This document shows, in pieces, positions 34,593 through 44,077 of a DNA stretch of 64,000 bases (positions are counted from its first letter, which is position 1; every line of letters begins with the position of its first letter). A program made the translations under genes and the position numbers. The notes under the pieces are model-generated. The model saw nothing but the letters and a program-made list of their open reading frames with translations, searched no databases and had not been told where the DNA came from. The stretch spans positions 1 through 64,000 of the forward strand of contig LWTK01000043.1 in NCBI GenBank assembly GCA_003326205.1, given 5' to 3'. This DNA comes from Nostoc sp. ATCC 43529. Its GTDB lineage: Bacteria; Cyanobacteriota; Cyanobacteriia; Cyanobacteriales; Nostocaceae.

Positions 34593-37500
34593 ATGTTTCA
34601 CTCGACAACTGTATTCTTTGTGGAAGACTCTGCCGAAGATAGAGCTTTGTATCGACGCTTGTTGGAGCAGGACGATCGCAACACCTACAATATTTGTGAA
34701 TTTGAGTCTGGGGAAGAGGCGCTGCAAGCTTGTCAAGGGAAAATACCGGATGTGATTTTGTTAGACTATCACCTGCCAGATTTAGACGGACTGGAATTTC
34801 TGACTGAGCTACAGAGGCAAAGCCAAGGTTGCCAAATTTCAGTAATTATGCTAACTGGACAGGGAGACGAAACGATCGCAGTCCAAGCCATCAAGAATGG
34901 AGCGCAGGATTATCTGGTCAAGGGAAAACTAACTCGTGACAGTTTATGCCGAGCAATTCATGGGGCAATCAAGCAAATGCAGCTAATACAGCAGATAGAA
35001 CAGCAGCAAGAACAACAACGTCTGGTGGGAGCGATCGCTCTACATATCCGCCAATCTTTGCAGCTGCAAGACATTCTTAATACCAGCACTCAAGAAGTCC
35101 GCCAGTTACTCAAGGCTGATCGGGCATTAATATATCAGTTAACACCTCAGATGAGGGGTGGTGTTGTAGCAGAGTCGATTTTACCTGAATGGATAGCAGT
35201 CTCAGAACTGGAAATTGAAGATACTTGTTTGCAGCAAAGCCAGAGGGAAGAATATATTCATGGAAAAATCTGGACAACGACGAACATCTACGAAGCGGGT
35301 TTAAGTAACTGCCATATTCAATTATTAGAGCGGTTCCAGGTAAAAGCCAGTTTAGTTGTGCCGATTTTGCTCAAAAACAAAGGAACTCCAGCACTTGAAC
35401 TGTGGGGACTGTTTATTGTGCATCAATGTTCTGCCCCGCGAGAATGGCAGACATTTGAAGTAGAATTGCTCAAACAATTGACGGTGCAACTAGCGATCGC
35501 CATTCAACAAGCCGAACTCTACCACAATCTCCAAACCCTCAACGCTCAGTTAGAAGCTAAAGTACAAGAACGCACTGCTGCATTACAGGAAAGCGATCGC
35601 CGATTCCGGGCTATCTTCAATAACACTTTCCAATTCACAGGTTTATTGACGCCAGAAGGCATTTTGTTAGAAGCAAACCAAACTGCCCTGAGTTTTGGTG
35701 GACTGAAGCTAGAAGATGTTGTCAATCGTCCTTTTTGGGAAACACACTGGTGGACGATTTCACCACAAACCCAAGAACAATTAAAACAAGCCATCGCCCG
35801 TGCAGCCCAAGGCGAATTTATCCGTTATGAAGTTGATGTGATTGGGGCAAATAACCAAGTAGCAACCATCGATTTTTCCCTACGTCCGCTGCAAAACGAA
35901 ATTGGTCAAGTAATTTTGTTGATTCCAGAAGGGCGAGATATCACTCAACGCAAACAAACAGAACTTGCTTTGCATGAGCGCGAACTCATGTTGCATTTAA
36001 TTGGAGATAATCTGCCCAATGGCGCAGTTTATCGGGTGATTCGGGAACTGGATGGTAGCGATCGCTTTTCTTACCTGAGTGGCGGAATTGAAAGACTGAC
36101 ACAAGTCAAGGTAGAAGATGCACTCAATGATTCATCTTTGCTTTATCGCCAGTTTATAAGAGAGGATATTCCCCGTCTACAGACAGCGGTTGAAGAGTCG
36201 ATGCGTCATTTGTCTGTGTTTGATATTCAGCTGCGAATGCAAACCAACAGCGGTCAACTCAAATGGTTGCATTTTCGTTCCACACCACGCCAGTTACAGG
36301 GTGGACGTGTGGCTTGGGATGGATTGGTGGTAGATGTCACCGACCTCAAGCGTACTGAAGAAATACTACGCAAGAGTCAAGCTTTGCTAGAAGAATCCCA
36401 GCGAGTTGCTCGCCTTGGCAATTGGGAGTATGAACTTGCTACTGGTAAAATTACCTGGTCTAAGGGACTTTTCGACCTCTTCAATCGGGAACCTACACTT
36501 CTAGAACCGACTTATGAAGAAAATCTGCAACTGTATCACCCTGAAGATCGCCACAAATTGCACCAAAGTGTTGAGCAAGCGATCGCTACTGGTGAGTCCT
36601 ATAAAGAAATTCTCCGCGTACCCCAACCAGATGGTTCCAATCGCTACTTCGAGGGTATTGGACATGCACAATTCAACGCCGATGGACGGGTAATCCGCCT
36701 TTATGGTACTGCTCAAGATGTCACAGAAAAGCAAGCCGCACTGCGCGAACGCCAAACAGCTGAAGAAACTTTACGCCAAAGCGAAGAACGTTGGCAATTA
36801 GCGATCGCAGGTACTAATGAAGCAATTTGGGATTGGGATATCTCTACAGATCGCACCTTCCGGTCAGCTCGTTGGTTCGCAATTTTGGGATATGAACCCA
36901 ATGAAATAAGCGATGGCGATAATGAGTGGGCTACCCGCATTCATCCTGATGATTATACCAGAGTCATGGCTGCCCAAGAAGCTTATTTGAGTAGGCAAGT
37001 TGGAGATTATAACGTCGAGTATCGTCTGCGGTGCAAGGATGGCAGCTATCGCTGGGTGCGATCGCGTGCAAAAGCCGTTTGGGATGAGCAAGGAAATCCA
37101 GTGCGATTGGTCGGTTCACTCGGAGACATGAGCGATGTCTACGACGAGCTGCGCTTACGCAAACTTGCCGAGGATAAACTCCGACACAGTGAAGCCCAAC
37201 TAGCCACCACTCAACAAATCGCCCATCTAGGGAGTTGGGAATGGGACATAGAAACCAACAAGCGTTCCTGGTCAAAGGAAACTTTTCGCATTTTTGGCCT
37301 TAATCCAAGTCAAAGCGAACCCACCCAGCCAGAATTTATCCAAATGATTCACCCAGAGGATCGCGAACTGTTCCAGACCAATTTTGAAGGAGCCATCGCC
37401 CAACAAACTCCTTTCAATACCATTGAGTTCCGAATTGTCCGCCCCGATGGCTCAATCCGCTACCTTGAAGGTAGAGCAGAGATAGCTTACAATCCTCAAG

Positions 37501-40500
37501 GGCAAGCTCTTAAGCTGTTAGGATCTATTCTAGATATTACAGAACGCAAACAAACCGAGTTAGAAATCATCCGTAACCGCGACTTGTTGGAAGCTGTTTA
37601 TAATGAATCTGCTGACGCGCTTTTTCTGGTGGATTTAGCAACATCATTGACCACTGACTGTAATCAGCAAGCAGTGAATTTATTTGCAGCCTCTAGCAAA
37701 GCTGAACTGATTAATATTGCAGGTCATACTCTGCAAAAACAACAGTTCACCTCTCAAGAGATAGACTCCATAAATGAAGAAATTAACCAGCAAAGGTTTT
37801 GGAGTCGAGAAATTGAATATGTGACCAAGCAGGGCGATTGCTTTTGGGGAAATATCGCAGCCAAGCAAATCACAGTTGCTGGCAATGTAATGAACCTAGT
37901 ACGAGTCACGGATATCACTGCGCGTAAACAAGCCGAAATAGCCCTGCGAGAAAGTGAGGAACGATTACAATTAGCACTTGAAGCTTCTGGGGATGGTTTA
38001 TGGGACTGGAATATTCATACTGGAGAGGTGTATTACAGCCCCCGTTATTTAGAAATGCTGGGATACACCTTCGATGAACTTCCACATAATTTGAGTACTT
38101 GGAAACAATTGGTTCATGCAGAGGATCGGGCTTGGGTAGAGGAAATTTTGGCAGCCCACTTGAAAGATAGTTCAGTACGCTACAAATTTGACTATCGACT
38201 CCGAACTAAATCGGGGGAATGGAAATGGGTTGCCAACTATGGCAAAGTAGTCAGGCGAGATACACAAGGAAACCCTTTGCGGATGACTGGTACTCATCGG
38301 GATATCAGCGATGTCTACGACGAACTACGCTTACGCAAGCAAGCCGAAGCAGCTTTAGCCAAAAGTGAAGAACAACTCAGGCTGACTTTGGAATTTAATC
38401 ATATTGGTACTTGGGACTGGAATATTCAAACAAACGAAGTCATTTGGAACGACAACCATTTTCGTTTGCTAGGGTTGGAACCAGAAATACCAACAGCCAA
38501 GTACCAGCTATGGCGTAATTCTATGCATCCAGAGGATGTTGACCGAGTTGAACAGAGTTTATTCAGTGCGTTGGCAGAGCATATTAATTATGAAGCGGAA
38601 TATCGAGTAATTTACCCCGATGGCAGCGTTCACTGGCTCACTGGCAAAGGACGTGGCGTTTACAACGAAGCAGGCAAAGCTGTACGAATGCTGGGTGTAA
38701 TCATTGATGTTAGCGCTACTAAACAAGCACAAGCAGCCCTGCGAGAAAGTGAAGCTCGATTCCAGGCATTTATGAACAATAGTCCGGTACTAGCTTGGAT
38801 TACCGATGGAGAAGGGCGCGTACTTTACTTAAATCAAGCATACTTACGTACATTTAAATTACAACCCGAAAAGGCCATCGGCCAATCCATATTTGACCTC
38901 TATCCAGGTGAAATTGCTCAGCAGCATTTCGATCGCATTCGCACAGTTACACGAACAAATCAGGTACTTGAAGTCATTGAAACTGCTCCCCGACCAGATG
39001 GCACCACTGGTGAGTTTTTGGTATACAAGTTTCCGATTTTGGGATTGTCAGCACAAAAGCTAGTGGGTAAAGTGGCGATCGACATCACAGAACGTAAAAT
39101 TCTGGAACGAGAACTGGCTCATCAGCAACAGTTACTTGATGCTTTTATTAGTAGCGCACCAGTTGGTTTAACTATTCTCGATCGCCAGTTGCATTTTACA
39201 TTGGTGAATCAAGCACTAGCACAAATGAATGGAATTAAGGCAGCAGAACATATTGGCAAGTCTGTGTGGGAAATTATCCCAGATTTGGCACGAAAGCTAG
39301 AACCGATCTTTAAACATGTTTTAACAATAGGCGAACCGATTCTGGATTTGGAGATCGACGGCGAAACTCCAAAACACCCTGGTATGAAACGGGCATGGTT
39401 AGTTTCCTGCTTTCCGATTCTTTCTCAGGCTGAGCAACCCATCAGCATTGGCTTTGTGATTGTGGAAATCAGCGATCGTAAACGCGCCCAACAGATGCTA
39501 GAACTGCAAGCAGTAATTACCCGAAACATAGCTGAAGGAATTTGCTTAATTAGAGCTACTGACGCTATTATTGTCTACGCCAATCCGAAATTCGAGCAAA
39601 TGTTTGGCTATGACCCTGGTGAATTAGTTGGTCAGCATGTATCAATTGTCAACTACGGTAATGAAAATAATACACCTGAAGATGTGAACCAGGCAATTAG
39701 GGCTGCTGTTTTCCAACACGGTGAAGCTACTTATGAAGTTCATAACATTAAGAAAGATGGCACCCCTTTCTGGTGTAGCGCCACTACTTCTGTCTTTGAG
39801 CATCCTGAGTATGGAAGCGTCCTTGTCGCTGTCCACCAAGATATTACCGAGCATAAGCAAGCAGAGGAAAAAATCAAAGCTTCTCTCAAAGAAAAAGAGG
39901 TATTACTCAAGGAAATTCACCATCGCGTGAAGAACAATTTAGGAATTGTCAGCAGTCTGCTGCAAATGCAGTGCAGACGTACACAAGATCCTCAAGTGGC
40001 TGCAATTCTCCGCGATAGCCAAAACCGCATTGCCTCTATTGCCCTAGTCCATGAAAAATTGTATCGCTCTGAAGACCTCGCTGATATTGATTTCGCTCAA
40101 TACATCCCAGATTTAACAACTCACTTATTTGATTCCTATAATGTTAGTTCTAGTCAAATTAAACTGAAAATTCAAGTTGATAACGCTAGCCTCGATATCG
40201 AAACCGCCATTCCTTGTGGCTTGATTATCAATGAACTGGTTTCTAATGCTTTGAAATACGCTTTTATTGGTAATCGGGAAGGAGAAATTGAAGTTAAGTT
40301 TTATCAAGAAACTGAGTGTACTTTGATACTCATTATTCGAGATAATGGCATTGGTTTACCTGAAAATTTTGATACCAAGAAAGTTAAAACGCTGGGCATA
40401 ACCCTTGTTCAGGGTTTAGTCAAGCAGCTAAGGGGAAAGCTCGAAATTGACTGTCACCAAGGAACACAATTCAAAATTTCTTTTACAAACAGCAGGGCAT

Positions 40501-40502
40501 AG
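34593..40502 (+). CDS. Giant receiver-GAF-multi-PAS histidine kinase
   Basis: About 1969 residues from the ATG at 34593; an ATG at 34512 would prepend translated repeat DNA. Order: a receiver domain (FFVEDSAEDRA, VILLDYHLPDLDG with the phospho-acceptor Asp near residue 56), a GAF domain (about 150-310), then eleven PAS/PAC units by my count, several of the PAS_3 type (WDWDISTD, WEWDIETN, WDWNIHTG, WDWNIQTN), and finally a HisKA_2/HWE-type core with EIHHRVKNNLGIVSSLLQMQ near residue 1776 and RDNGIGLPENF. No membrane helix, so cytosolic. The downstream kinase begins two bases after the stop, so the two are an operon. Divergent from ldpA. Confidence 0.93.
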   Translation: MFHSTTVFFVEDSAEDRALYRRLLEQDDRNTYNICEFESGEEALQACQGKIPDVILLDYHLPDLDGLEFLTELQRQSQGCQISVIMLTGQGDETIAVQAIKNGAQDYLVKGKLTRDSLCRAIHGAIKQMQLIQQIEQQQEQQRLVGAIALHIRQSLQLQDILNTSTQEVRQLLKADRALIYQLTPQMRGGVVAESILPEWIAVSELEIEDTCLQQSQREEYIHGKIWTTTNIYEAGLSNCHIQLLERFQVKASLVVPILLKNKGTPALELWGLFIVHQCSAPREWQTFEVELLKQLTVQLAIAIQQAELYHNLQTLNAQLEAKVQERTAALQESDRRFRAIFNNTFQFTGLLTPEGILLEANQTALSFGGLKLEDVVNRPFWETHWWTISPQTQEQLKQAIARAAQGEFIRYEVDVIGANNQVATIDFSLRPLQNEIGQVILLIPEGRDITQRKQTELALHERELMLHLIGDNLPNGAVYRVIRELDGSDRFSYLSGGIERLTQVKVEDALNDSSLLYRQFIREDIPRLQTAVEESMRHLSVFDIQLRMQTNSGQLKWLHFRSTPRQLQGGRVAWDGLVVDVTDLKRTEEILRKSQALLEESQRVARLGNWEYELATGKITWSKGLFDLFNREPTLLEPTYEENLQLYHPEDRHKLHQSVEQAIATGESYKEILRVPQPDGSNRYFEGIGHAQFNADGRVIRLYGTAQDVTEKQAALRERQTAEETLRQSEERWQLAIAGTNEAIWDWDISTDRTFRSARWFAILGYEPNEISDGDNEWATRIHPDDYTRVMAAQEAYLSRQVGDYNVEYRLRCKDGSYRWVRSRAKAVWDEQGNPVRLVGSLGDMSDVYDELRLRKLAEDKLRHSEAQLATTQQIAHLGSWEWDIETNKRSWSKETFRIFGLNPSQSEPTQPEFIQMIHPEDRELFQTNFEGAIAQQTPFNTIEFRIVRPDGSIRYLEGRAEIAYNPQGQALKLLGSILDITERKQTELEIIRNRDLLEAVYNESADALFLVDLATSLTTDCNQQAVNLFAASSKAELINIAGHTLQKQQFTSQEIDSINEEINQQRFWSREIEYVTKQGDCFWGNIAAKQITVAGNVMNLVRVTDITARKQAEIALRESEERLQLALEASGDGLWDWNIHTGEVYYSPRYLEMLGYTFDELPHNLSTWKQLVHAEDRAWVEEILAAHLKDSSVRYKFDYRLRTKSGEWKWVANYGKVVRRDTQGNPLRMTGTHRDISDVYDELRLRKQAEAALAKSEEQLRLTLEFNHIGTWDWNIQTNEVIWNDNHFRLLGLEPEIPTAKYQLWRNSMHPEDVDRVEQSLFSALAEHINYEAEYRVIYPDGSVHWLTGKGRGVYNEAGKAVRMLGVIIDVSATKQAQAALRESEARFQAFMNNSPVLAWITDGEGRVLYLNQAYLRTFKLQPEKAIGQSIFDLYPGEIAQQHFDRIRTVTRTNQVLEVIETAPRPDGTTGEFLVYKFPILGLSAQKLVGKVAIDITERKILERELAHQQQLLDAFISSAPVGLTILDRQLHFTLVNQALAQMNGIKAAEHIGKSVWEIIPDLARKLEPIFKHVLTIGEPILDLEIDGETPKHPGMKRAWLVSCFPILSQAEQPISIGFVIVEISDRKRAQQMLELQAVITRNIAEGICLIRATDAIIVYANPKFEQMFGYDPGELVGQHVSIVNYGNENNTPEDVNQAIRAAVFQHGEATYEVHNIKKDGTPFWCSATTSVFEHPEYGSVLVAVHQDITEHKQAEEKIKASLKEKEVLLKEIHHRVKNNLGIVSSLLQMQCRRTQDPQVAAILRDSQNRIASIALVHEKLYRSEDLADIDFAQYIPDLTTHLFDSYNVSSSQIKLKIQVDNASLDIETAIPCGLIINELVSNALKYAFIGNREGEIEVKFYQETECTLILIIRDNGIGLPENFDTKKVKTLGITLVQGLVKQLRGKLEIDCHQGTQFKISFTNSRA

Positions 40503-40504
40503 AC

Positions 40505-42184
40505 ATGATTGGGAGCGCATCAAAGAGTAAAGCAAACCACACAGTTCGAGTCCTTATTGTTGAAGATGAATATATTCTTGCCATCAACTTACAAGAAAGC
40601 TTAGAATCTCTGGGATACATTGTTTTAGATATTGCCGATTCCGCAGAAGGGGCAATTGCAAGAGCAACTAAATTACGTCCAAACTTAATTTTAATGGATA
40701 TCAGGTTACGCAGTGGCATGGACGGCATCGAGGCAGCAGGGCGAATTTGGCGTGATTTGCAAATTCCTGTTATCTACGTCACTGGTCACTCAGATAAGAG
40801 TACTGTGGAGCGGGCAACACTCACATCTCCCTTTGGATATATTCTCAAACCCATCAAAGAACAAGAACTTTACGTTGCCATTCAAACAGCTTTGAGTCGC
40901 TACAATCGCGAGCAATTTTTGAGTTCTGTGCTTCGAGGAATGGGTGACGGAGTAATTGTAGTAGATACTGAATTACATATTAAATATGTCAATCAGGTAG
41001 CTGAAGCCCTGACAGGTTGGCGATGGGATGAAGCTAAGGATAAAGTGTTAACTGAAGTTCTCAAACTTGTTGACGAACAAACTCAACTTCCAGTAAAAAA
41101 TCCAATTATCACAGCCCTCGAACAACAAACTATTATCTATCTTGGCACTCAGGTCTTACTCGTTGGCAAAGATGGCACAACTATTCCAGTAGCTGATAGC
41201 GCTACTCCCCTCAGAGATAACAACGGTGTAATTACAGGAGCCGTACTAGTTTTTCGAGATGATACACGACGACGTTTAATTGAAGAACGCAATCTCGCTG
41301 CTGAACGTGCTAGACAACTAGAAATTCAAGTGTCAGAACTCGAAAGATTGAATAAGTTAAAAGAGGATTTTTTAGTAACCACCTCTCATGAAATGCGAAC
41401 GCCATTGTCAAATATCAAAATGGCAATCAATGTGCTAGAAAGTATTTTAGACCAGCAGGGCATTTTGAATTCAGAGGCAAGTTTTACATCTGAAATTGTA
41501 GGTCGTTACCTAAACATCATGCGCGACCAGTGCGAACAAGAGTTAGATTTAGTGGACGATTTGTTATACATGCGAATGATTGATGCAGATACCTATCCAT
41601 TGGAATTAACTGCAATTCAACTCCAAAGTTGGCTACCTCATGTTGCTGAAGGTTTTGAAGCGCGTGTTCAACAACAGCAACAAATGTTGGAAGTTAAGGT
41701 ATTACCTGATTTACCACCTTTAGTTTCAGACTTGGCGAGTATGACGGAAATTATCTCAGAGTTACTGAACAATGCTTGTAAATACAGTCCGATAAATGAA
41801 CAGATAGTGGTAACTGCCGAGTTGGTTAATATCGCAAAAAGTATTGTAAATAAAGATGCACAATCTGGTGTATTAAATAATCTCCAAGAGCCTTACTTCA
41901 AAATTACAATTAGTAATTCTGGAGTGGAAATTCCCATAGATGAACAATCTCGAATCTTTGAGCCATTTTACCGGATTGCTCAAAATAAGACACAAGAAGA
42001 ATCTCAAATTTTCGATCGAGTTTATCAGATTGTGCAAAGCGATCGCCGACAACATGGTGACACAGGATTGGGTTTATCATTGGTTAAAAAGTTAGTCCAA
42101 TATCTGCAAGGTACGATTGAAGTTAACAGTTCTCAAGGCTGGACAAATTTCATTGTCAAACTGCCTCTGATACCCTCAGATTAG
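40505..42184 (+). CDS. Receiver-PAS histidine kinase
   Basis: 559 residues: N-terminal receiver (VLIVEDEYILAINL, LILMDIRLRSGMDG, YILKPIKEQEL), a PAS domain with VIVVDTELHIKYVNQVAEAL, a coiled coil, HisKA with TTSHEMRTPLSNIKMA (His near residue 294) and an ATPase domain. The G1 box reads ISNSGVEIP where kinases normally have DxGxG, while the N box (LLNNACKYSP) and GDTGLGLSLVKK are normal; similar NSG variants occur in other cyanobacterial kinases, so activity is uncertain rather than excluded. The two-base gap to the 11-PAS kinase implies co-expression and probably a phosphorelay between them. Confidence 0.9.
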   Translation: MIGSASKSKANHTVRVLIVEDEYILAINLQESLESLGYIVLDIADSAEGAIARATKLRPNLILMDIRLRSGMDGIEAAGRIWRDLQIPVIYVTGHSDKSTVERATLTSPFGYILKPIKEQELYVAIQTALSRYNREQFLSSVLRGMGDGVIVVDTELHIKYVNQVAEALTGWRWDEAKDKVLTEVLKLVDEQTQLPVKNPIITALEQQTIIYLGTQVLLVGKDGTTIPVADSATPLRDNNGVITGAVLVFRDDTRRRLIEERNLAAERARQLEIQVSELERLNKLKEDFLVTTSHEMRTPLSNIKMAINVLESILDQQGILNSEASFTSEIVGRYLNIMRDQCEQELDLVDDLLYMRMIDADTYPLELTAIQLQSWLPHVAEGFEARVQQQQQMLEVKVLPDLPPLVSDLASMTEIISELLNNACKYSPINEQIVVTAELVNIAKSIVNKDAQSGVLNNLQEPYFKITISNSGVEIPIDEQSRIFEPFYRIAQNKTQEESQIFDRVYQIVQSDRRQHGDTGLGLSLVKKLVQYLQGTIEVNSSQGWTNFIVKLPLIPSD

Positions 42185-42211
42185 TAATTAGAATTCTGGA
42201 TTCTTCTTCCA

Positions 42212-43615
42212 TTAACACTCAGATTGTTCTACGGGAATTTCGATCGCGAATTCTGCTCCTTGTCCAAAAGATGAGTTGCAGGTAATCTGTCCTCGATGTT
42301 TTTGCACAATAATTTGATAGCTAATAGACAATCCTAAGCCACTACCTTTGCCTACAGGTTTTGTGGTAAAAAATGGGTCAAATAAACGCGATCGCAATGA
42401 ATCTTGGATACCAGGGCCATTATCAGCGATCGCAATTTTGACCATATTAGAGTTTGTCATCTGTGTGTAAATCCGAATTTGGGGTATTGGGAGTGCTGTT
42501 AGCGGTAGCGCGGCGTTTAGCCCGTGCTGACTGTTGACTGTTAACTGAGGAGTTATTATTCTCTTCTCATCTGCCAATCTCCCCATCTCCCCATCTCCCC
42601 ATTCCCCATTCCCTACTCCCTTTTCTAAAGCATCAATAGCATTATTCAATAGATGCATGAATACTTGATTTAGCTCACTTGCATAACAGTTGACTAGAGG
42701 CAGTTTGCCATAATTTTTAACTACAACAATTGCGGGGCGATTAGCTGTTTCCTTGAGCCGATGCTGTAACATTACTAAAGTATTGTCGATGCCTTCATGG
42801 ATATTTACTCGCTTCATTTGTGATTCATCGTGTCGAGAAAAGTTTTGTAGTGCTAATACTATTTCTCGAATCCGATTAGAACCTCTATACATTGCGGCTA
42901 TGAGATTTTGCAAATCTTTAATCACAAAATTCAGATCTATATCTTGAGATATTTGCTGAATTTTTGGTGTGGGTTGCAGATATTCTTGTTGATAAACTTC
43001 AATTATACTTACTAAGTCTTGTACATATTGACCAGCATATTGAAGATTTCCATAGATAAAACTAATTGGGTTATTAATTTCGTGAGCGATTCCAGCTACT
43101 AACTGCCCCAAGGCTACCATTTTTTCGTTTTGAATTTGTTGAACTTGGGCGGCTTTCAAGTTGTCGAGAGCTTGTTGGAGTAAAAAGTTTTTTTCTTGCA
43201 GTTTAACTTGGAGCAAACGTAAATTAATCTGATTTTCAATTCGCAACACAACCTCTGCTCCATGAAAAGGCTTGGCAATATAATCCACACCACCAACATC
43301 AAAGGCTTTTGCCTTATCTACAACATCATCAAGGGCGCTAATAAAAATTACTGGGATTTCGCAAGTTCTATCGTCAGCTTTGAGTTGTTGGCAGACTTGA
43401 TAGCCATCCATACCTGGCATATTGATATCCAGCAAAATTACATCTGGCAAAACCATTTGACACGCAGTCAATGCCATTTTGCCATTTAAGGCTTTGCGAA
43501 CTTCAAAACCTTGTGCAGTCAACATTGCTGACAAAAGCCGCAAATTATCTGGGGTATCATCTACCACCAAAATATTTTTTTTATGATGAGTAATTTGATT
43601 TAAATCCATTATCAA
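42212..43615 (-). CDS. Receiver-histidine kinase fusion
   Basis: 467 residues: a receiver (ILVVDDTPDNLRLL, VILLDINMPGMDGYQ, YIAKPFHGAEVV), a coiled coil, then a kinase core with GIAHEINNPISF (His near residue 177), HLLNNAIDALE, ADNGPGI, FDPFFTTKPVGKG and GSGLGLSIS. Residues about 332-372, between the N and G1 boxes, are translated spacer repeats (GNGEWGDGEMGR, TPQLTVNSQHG). The start may be the ATG at 43615 or 43609. It is in the same direction as the GGDEF-EAL gene 460 bases upstream and convergent with the PAS kinase operon. Confidence 0.92.
   Translation of the reverse strand: MIMDLNQITHHKKNILVVDDTPDNLRLLSAMLTAQGFEVRKALNGKMALTACQMVLPDVILLDINMPGMDGYQVCQQLKADDRTCEIPVIFISALDDVVDKAKAFDVGGVDYIAKPFHGAEVVLRIENQINLRLLQVKLQEKNFLLQQALDNLKAAQVQQIQNEKMVALGQLVAGIAHEINNPISFIYGNLQYAGQYVQDLVSIIEVYQQEYLQPTPKIQQISQDIDLNFVIKDLQNLIAAMYRGSNRIREIVLALQNFSRHDESQMKRVNIHEGIDNTLVMLQHRLKETANRPAIVVVKNYGKLPLVNCYASELNQVFMHLLNNAIDALEKGVGNGEWGDGEMGRLADEKRIITPQLTVNSQHGLNAALPLTALPIPQIRIYTQMTNSNMVKIAIADNGPGIQDSLRSRLFDPFFTTKPVGKGSGLGLSISYQIIVQKHRGQITCNSSFGQGAEFAIEIPVEQSEC
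42505..42625. repeat. Repeat-derived insertion in a histidine kinase gene
   Basis: tgactgttgactgttaactgag and tandem ccccatct units, both widespread in the spacers of this window (for example near 7515 and 54970), lie inside the kinase reading frame at the loop between the N and G1 boxes without shifting the frame. Confidence 0.75.
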
Positions 43616-44077
43616 AAAATATGTTTATCAATTATTAGTTAAAAATTAAATTCCAAAATTAATAAATTAAAATTTAAAATTAATATCATATAATTGGTAT
43701 ATTTATTCATTAGATTTTATCCCGATTTTTTAATTATTAATTATGATTTACTGTTGGTTTAGTCTCCTGATGTTAAGTTTCCAACACCAGAAAATCGCAA
43801 GCAAATTTATCTGTTGAATTCTGGCTGGGAAATTATTACACATTGACGATAGTAAATGCCGATTTGAAATCAGCCTGTAAATTTGGCTTAATTTCGCCAA
43901 AATAGTGATATTTATAGTTTAACTCCCACAGTGCTTGAGAGTTTTACAGATGATAAAAAGTATTGGCGGGTGAGGAACTTTGCGATGCTAAAACCCAGAT
44001 ACAGTATAGTGGATAGCACCCGCACATGAGCTAACCGAGGGTCAATCACGAACTTTTTGTCAAGTGCTATTTGGTCG
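43616..44077. other. Intergenic, no gene seen
   Basis: AT-rich DNA between two response-regulator genes. The only frame (minus, 43912-44100) has no recognisable protein features. No repeat of note. Confidence 0.5.
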
